Positions 5,326 to 9,143 of a stretch of DNA of 9,143 bases are shown here, piece by piece. Every line of letters starts with the position of its first letter. The stretch's first letter is position 1. Both the position numbers and the translations under genes were made by a program. The notes under the pieces were generated by a model. That model searched no databases, was not told the DNA's origin, and saw only the letters and a list, made by a program, of their open reading frames with translations. Source of the DNA: Methylococcaceae bacterium (GTDB taxonomy: Bacteria > Pseudomonadota > Gammaproteobacteria > Methylococcales > Methylococcaceae); the NCBI GenBank assembly GCA_005792805.1, contig SXQV01000084.1, positions 1 through 9,143 of the forward strand, in the 5' to 3' direction.

Positions 5326-7809
5326 CTACGCGGCCACTGGCTTGAGTTTCCAGATATCGCGATTGTATTCGGCGATGGTTCTATCTGACGAAAATTTACC
5401 GGCGGCAGCGGTGTTGAGAATACTCATTCGAGTCCAGTGTTCCTCATCCTGATAGGCCTCTGAAGCTTGCTTTTGGGCTTCCAGGTAGCTGGCAAAGTCA
5501 GCCGCCGTCATCCATGGATCCCAAGATCCCTTAATGGAGTCGATGATTGGGTCAAAAATTCCGGGCTCACCCGAATTGAAGTGGCCAGCCTCCAACAGCG
5601 CGAGAACCCGGCTTAAATCGTGATTGTTATGGATGATAGCTAACGGATCATAACCCGCACGAGTGAATTCCACCTCTTCCGCCGTCAACCCAAACAAAAA
5701 GAAGTTCTCTGCCCCTACCTCTTCGCGAATCTCGATGTTCGCTCCATCCAGCGTACCGATAGTCAGAGCACCGTTCAGCATGAATTTCATATTGCCGGTA
5801 CCGGAGGCTTCCTTGCCTGCCGTCGAAATCTGTTCCGACAGGTCCGTGCCCGGGCAGATGGTTTCCATCGCCGTTACCCGGTAATTAGGCAAAAACACCA
5901 CCCTGAGCCTATCACCGACTAAAGGATCGGCATTGACGACATTGGCAATGTTATTGATCAACTTGATGATGCGCTTGGCCATCTGATACCCAGGCGCGGC
6001 CTTACCTCCAAAAATGATTACCCGAGGCGTCCAGCCTGCAATATCCCCCCGACAAATCCGGTCATACAGATGGATCACGTGCAACGCATTCAGCAATTGC
6101 CGCTTATATTCATGAATCCGTTTCACCTGAACATCAAACAGCGCGCCGGCATCCAAGGTGATTCCCAACTCATTCTGGGCGTAGGCCGCCAGGCGCTCTT
6201 TGTTGGCGCGCTTGATGGCCCGCCAACGCTTACGGAAGATGGGATCTTCAGCATAGGGAGCCAGTCTGGCGAGCTGGGACAAATCGTGCGTCCAAGCCTC
6301 TCCAATGGTCTTGGTGATGAAAGCCGTCAGATCAGGGTTACACCCCGCAAGCCAACGACGCGGGGTAATACCATTGGTCTTATTGTTAAATTTTTCAGGC
6401 CATAGCTCATGGAAATCACTGAACATGCCCTGCACCAACAACTCGGAATGCAATGCCGCCACGCCATTGACGGAAAAACTGCCGACAATAGCCAGGTAGG
6501 CCATTCGAATCTGCTGCTCCCAGCCTTCTTCTATCAATGACATACGGGCCAGACGATTATCGTCGCCAGGCCAGCGCTCAGCCACCTCCTTGAGAAAACC
6601 TGCATTGATCTCAAAAATAATCTCAAGCAGACGAGGCAAAAGCTGACGGAACAGGCGCACCGGCCATTTTTCCAATGCTTCGGGCAGCAGGGTGTGATTG
6701 GTGTAGGCCATAGTCTGGCGGGTAATTTGCCAGGCCTTATCCCAGGCAACGCCATGCTCGTCCACCAGCAACCGCATTAACTCGGCAACAGCAATGGTTG
6801 GATGGGTATCGTTGAGTTGAAATACGTTCTTCCTGGCGAATTGAGTAAAATTTTCGCCATGCCTCTGAACCCAGTCTCGGATAATGTCTTGCAGACTGGC
6901 TGATGCTAGGAAATATTGCTGGCGGAGACGCAACTCCTTGCCGTTTTCGCTCGCATCATTGGGATACAACACCATTGTGATGTTTTCCGCCAAATTTTTG
7001 GAACGGACCGCTTCCGTATAGTCACCTGCATTGAACTCGCTGAGGCCAAACTCATCCGTGGCGGCGGCCTTCCACAGTCTCAAGGTATTCACAGTACCGT
7101 TCTGATAACCCGGTATGGGGACGTCGTAGGGCACCGCCAGCACGTCCTGAGTGTGGATCCACTGCACCCGCCCATCGGCCAGCGTCTCCGTGTGTCCACC
7201 GAAGTGGATGCGCGTGGTCAACTCCGGGCGCTCAAGCTCCCAGACATGTCCGTTGCGCAGCCAGTGATCGGGTTCCTCCAGTTGGTAACCACGCTCAATA
7301 AGCTGGCGAAACATGCCATATTCGTAACGGATACCGTAGCCAGTCACTGGCAGTTGCAGCGTCGCGCAACTATCGACAAAGCACGCGGCCAAGCGTCCGA
7401 GGCCACCATTCCCCAATCCCGCATCCACCTCGATAGCGGAAAGCTCTTCCAGCTCAAGCCCCAACGTGTGCAGTGCCTTTTCGGCCGAACTGTTAATGCC
7501 AAGATTGAGCATCGCGTTGCCGAGGGCACGCCCCATCAGGAACTCGAGAGACAGATAGTAAGCCCGCCGGCAATCGCTTTCCCCATAAGCCTGTTGCGTG
7601 TTCTTCCAGCGCTCCATCAGCCGATCACGTACAGCCAGAGCCAATGAAGTATAGGTGTAGTGAGCAGATTTACACGACTTGCCACGGCCCAGCGTGTAAT
7701 TGAAATGCTGGGCAATATCGTTGGCCAATTCCTTTGGCTTCATCCCTGGCGGGGCAGTTTCGGACAGCCGGGCAGTGGGCTGGCTTTTGGTCAGCTTGCG
7801 GTGAGGCAT
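5326..7809 (-). CDS. glgP: Glycogen/maltodextrin phosphorylase
   Basis: Cytoplasmic pyridoxal-phosphate enzyme (GT35) that releases glucose-1-phosphate from the non-reducing ends of glycogen or maltodextrin. With ATG 7809 it has 827 residues (E. coli GlgP 815). GGAAG at 7816-7820, 6 bases upstream, fixes this start over the GTG at 7860. The catalytic signature EASGTGNMKFMLN lies at 667-679 with the cofactor lysine at 675. Other hallmarks are YYLSLEFLMGRALGNAM at 84-100, GLGNGGLGRLAACF at 131-144, RYEYGMF at 161-167, NDTHPTIA at 333-340, TNGITPRRWL at 478-487 and FDVQVKRIHEYKRQLLN at 558-574. The first 20 or so residues are a polar extension compared with E. coli. The stretch ETICPGTDLSEQ (649-660) replaces IIPAADLSEQ of E. 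coli, a variant I recall from Pseudomonas-type enzymes. No other glg gene is visible; the downstream neighbour is rpoE, 232 bases away. Glycogen versus maltodextrin preference cannot be read from sequence. Confidence 0.96.
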   Translation of the reverse strand: MPHRKLTKSQPTARLSETAPPGMKPKELANDIAQHFNYTLGRGKSCKSAHYTYTSLALAVRDRLMERWKNTQQAYGESDCRRAYYLSLEFLMGRALGNAMLNLGINSSAEKALHTLGLELEELSAIEVDAGLGNGGLGRLAACFVDSCATLQLPVTGYGIRYEYGMFRQLIERGYQLEEPDHWLRNGHVWELERPELTTRIHFGGHTETLADGRVQWIHTQDVLAVPYDVPIPGYQNGTVNTLRLWKAAATDEFGLSEFNAGDYTEAVRSKNLAENITMVLYPNDASENGKELRLRQQYFLASASLQDIIRDWVQRHGENFTQFARKNVFQLNDTHPTIAVAELMRLLVDEHGVAWDKAWQITRQTMAYTNHTLLPEALEKWPVRLFRQLLPRLLEIIFEINAGFLKEVAERWPGDDNRLARMSLIEEGWEQQIRMAYLAIVGSFSVNGVAALHSELLVQGMFSDFHELWPEKFNNKTNGITPRRWLAGCNPDLTAFITKTIGEAWTHDLSQLARLAPYAEDPIFRKRWRAIKRANKERLAAYAQNELGITLDAGALFDVQVKRIHEYKRQLLNALHVIHLYDRICRGDIAGWTPRVIIFGGKAAPGYQMAKRIIKLINNIANVVNADPLVGDRLRVVFLPNYRVTAMETICPGTDLSEQISTAGKEASGTGNMKFMLNGALTIGTLDGANIEIREEVGAENFFLFGLTAEEVEFTRAGYDPLAIIHNNHDLSRVLALLEAGHFNSGEPGIFDPIIDSIKGSWDPWMTAADFASYLEAQKQASEAYQDEEHWTRMSILNTAAAGKFSSDRTIAEYNRDIWKLKPVAA
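5415..5442 (-). promoter_or_regulatory. Weak candidate sigma-E promoter inside the 3' end of glgP
   Basis: GAACAC (5437-5442) and TCTCA (5415-5419) on the minus strand are 17 bases apart. The sigma-E/AlgU pattern is GAACTT, 16-17 bases, TCTGA, so the match is four of six and four of five. It is the nearest resemblance to an autoregulatory promoter in or near the rpoE leader, but would give a leader of more than 300 bases, and a match of this quality can arise by chance. Confidence 0.2.
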
Positions 7810-7815
7810 AGGTAT

Positions 7816-7820
7816 CTTCC
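7816..7820 (-). promoter_or_regulatory. Ribosome binding site that decides the glgP start
   Basis: GGAAG on the minus strand, 6 bases before ATG 7809. The upstream GTG at 7860 would add 17 residues without family resemblance. Confidence 0.7.
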
Positions 7821-7946
7821 GTTTTTGGTGCGGCGACTGGGCTCTCTGCACAAATAGCACGAGAAGTCAAGACAGTGACTAAAGGTCAGCCAAAGCCATC
7901 CTATCTTGGTGCCGCTGATAAAACCGCTGTTTAAATTTTCCCGCGC

Positions 7947-7975
7947 ATTATCTCATTCATCACGGCAATGATTGA
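7947..7975 (-). promoter_or_regulatory. Possible glgP promoter -10 with adjoining dyad
   Basis: GATAAT at 7947-7952 (minus strand) matches the -10 consensus at five of six, but no good -35 lies at 16-18 bases. Overlapping and upstream of it, 7953-7960 and 7968-7975 form an imperfect inverted repeat (TCATTCAT against ATGATTGA, seven of eight pairing, 7-base centre). A poor -35 plus a dyad in the spacer would fit an activator- or repressor-controlled promoter, giving a leader of about 130 bases. The rest of the 201-base gap (7810-8010) holds a direct repeat of CAGCGG (7912-7917, 7924-7929) and nothing else I can name. Confidence 0.3.
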
Positions 7976-8010
7976 ACAAAAAACGGGAATCGACCATTCA
8001 CTGAAACCGG

Positions 8011-9143
8011 TCAAACATCGAGATGGAGCTCAGCGATCTTTCGAGTGAGCGTATTGCGGCCATAACCCAACAACTTGGCTGCCTCCTGCCGGCGTCCACG
8101 GGTAGCGCCCAGCGCTGTGGCAATCAGGATGCCCTCCGCAGACTCGATCGCCTCCTTGGCAATATTGACATGACCACGCTTAAGTTCATCATCCACCCAG
8201 CTGCGCAAAGCCTCCTGCCAGCCTTCCCCCACCAGCGTAGCCGGGGATTCCTTAGGTGGTTGCAGCAGTTCAGGAGGCAAATCATCCAGATGAACATCCT
8301 TGCCGGCCGCCATCACGGTTATCCAGCGGCAGGTATTTTCCAGTTGCCGAACATTACCGGGCCAGTCGAGACCGCAAAGATAGGCCTCCACATCCGGACG
8401 CAACAGTTTTGTCTCCGCCTTTATTTCTTTGCTGGCCTCATTGAGAAAGTGTCGAAGCAACAGAGGAATGTCCTGCCGGCGCTCCCGCAGTGGTGGCAAA
8501 TGAATGCGAATGACATTCAGGCGGTGGAACAAATCCTCGCGAAAACGCCCCTCCACAACCAGCGCATCCAGGTTTTGATGGGTCGCGGCAATAATGCGAA
8601 CATCCACCCGCACTGGAGCATGGGCTCCCACCGGAAAGAACTCACCATCGGCCAGCACCCGGAGCAACCGGGTTTGCAACTCGGCGGGCATGTCACCAAT
8701 CTCATCGAGAAACAGGGTTCCACCATCAGCCTGTTCAAAACGGCCAGCCCTTCTGGCTTGTGCTCCAGTGAAAGCCCCACGCTCATGACCAAAGAGCTCA
8801 GACTCCAAAAGATCTCGCGGTATGGCCGCCATATTCAGCGCGATAAAGGGCTCTGCTGCACGCGGACTATGCCGGTGCAAGGCCTTGGCCACGAGTTCCT
8901 TGCCGGTGCCAGACTCGCCGTTGATCAACACGGTGATATGCGAGCGCGCCAGACGCGCAATAGCCCTGAACACCTCTTGCATGGTAGGTGCGGCACCAAT
9001 GATTTCCGGCGTCGCCTCAGGCAAGGGGTTAGGCTCACGCGCCAGCCGCAGATTACGGGCTTGAGCGCACGCACGCTGCACGCGATCCACCGCCTCATCA
9101 ACATCGAAGGGTTTGGGCAGGTACTCGAAAGCACCACCATGAA
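8011..9143 (-). CDS. ntrC: Nitrogen regulator NtrC (NR(I)), sigma-54 activator, N-terminus cut by window edge
   Basis: Response regulator that, once phosphorylated by NtrB, hydrolyses ATP to open sigma-54 promoters under nitrogen limitation. The frame stays open past the GTG at 9090 to the right edge; the first visible residues, HGGAFEYLPKPFDVDEA, are the end of the receiver domain including the conserved switch lysine (LPKPFD). About 94 residues with the phosphorylated Asp are missing. In the 376 visible residues the AAA+ domain shows Walker A GESGTGKE (75-82), the sigma-54 contact loop GAFTGA (122-127), Walker B GGTLFLDE (140-147), FREDLFHRLN near 200 and sensor II GNVRQLEN (262-269). A Fis-type helix-turn-helix ends the protein (RRQEAAKLLGYGRNTLTRKI). 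The block IIGAAPTMQEVFRAI and HRHSPRA identify NtrC rather than other sigma-54 activators. ntrB would be expected upstream, outside the window. glgP follows after 201 bases and probably has its own promoter. Confidence 0.96.
   Translation of the reverse strand, partial: HGGAFEYLPKPFDVDEAVDRVQRACAQARNLRLAREPNPLPEATPEIIGAAPTMQEVFRAIARLARSHITVLINGESGTGKELVAKALHRHSPRAAEPFIALNMAAIPRDLLESELFGHERGAFTGAQARRAGRFEQADGGTLFLDEIGDMPAELQTRLLRVLADGEFFPVGAHAPVRVDVRIIAATHQNLDALVVEGRFREDLFHRLNVIRIHLPPLRERRQDIPLLLRHFLNEASKEIKAETKLLRPDVEAYLCGLDWPGNVRQLENTCRWITVMAAGKDVHLDDLPPELLQPPKESPATLVGEGWQEALRSWVDDELKRGHVNIAKEAIESAEGILIATALGATRGRRQEAAKLLGYGRNTLTRKIAELHLDV

Noticed and set aside
6916..7647. 243-codon open frame on the plus strand inside glgP
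   Set aside because: Shadow of glgP; the translation has no domain, and long antisense frames are common opposite genes of this base composition.
7978..8001. Possible intrinsic terminator after ntrC (short stem then six T)
   Set aside because: The stem is only four pairs (GAAT/ATTC), too weak to support a terminator call, although the T-run is in the right place.
1..9143. Search for a mobile element, defence system, CRISPR array, tRNA or integration site
   Set aside because: All sequence beyond two gaps of 201 and 232 bases is taken up by recognisable housekeeping or stress genes; no repeats of array type, transposase or RNA gene were seen.

Overview
The window is ordinary, densely packed chromosome of a gammaproteobacterium, with every gene on the minus strand. 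The call rests on a complete sigma-E (AlgU) operon in the order rpoE/algU, rseA/mucA, rseB/mucB, rseC/mucC, mucD, lepA. That order, including mucD directly before lepA, is the one known from Pseudomonas. The enterobacterial operon lacks mucD. The individual proteins also read closest to Pseudomonas-type versions. I cannot name the genus. I see no mobile element, CRISPR array, tRNA, rRNA or sign of recent transfer.

Layout in the direction of transcription (high to low coordinate). (1) The 3' four-fifths of ntrC, a sigma-54 activator, is cut by the right edge. (2) After a 201-bp gap with a possible promoter comes glgP, glycogen phosphorylase. (3) A 232-bp gap follows. It holds a sigma-70-like promoter and a 42-codon upstream ORF that runs 17 bases into the start of rpoE. 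(4) The envelope-stress block is rpoE, rseA, rseB, rseC and mucD, with gaps or overlaps of +7, -11, -1 and +45 bases. (5) lepA (elongation factor 4) starts 4 bases after mucD and is cut by the left edge after 351 codons.

How it works together (known families, inferred here): RseA is a single-pass membrane anti-sigma factor that holds sigma-E. RseB binds the periplasmic part of RseA and shields it from proteolysis. RseC is a membrane protein with a cysteine cluster. MucD is a periplasmic HtrA serine protease that clears misfolded proteins and dampens the response. LepA, a ribosome-associated GTPase, is read from the end of the same transcript. glgP and ntrC (carbon storage and nitrogen control) are neighbours without a known mechanistic tie. 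In the well-studied relatives nadB lies beside rpoE, so glgP there is a local rearrangement.

The points most worth a second look are the overlapping leader ORF and GGA motifs in front of rpoE, a Trp-to-Cys change at a normally invariant region-2 position of sigma-E, the short periplasmic domain of RseA, and the lack of a clear sigma-E autoregulatory promoter in the intergenic gap. Several starts here were moved from the longest ORF to an internal codon on ribosome-site and family-length grounds (mucD, rpoE, glgP).
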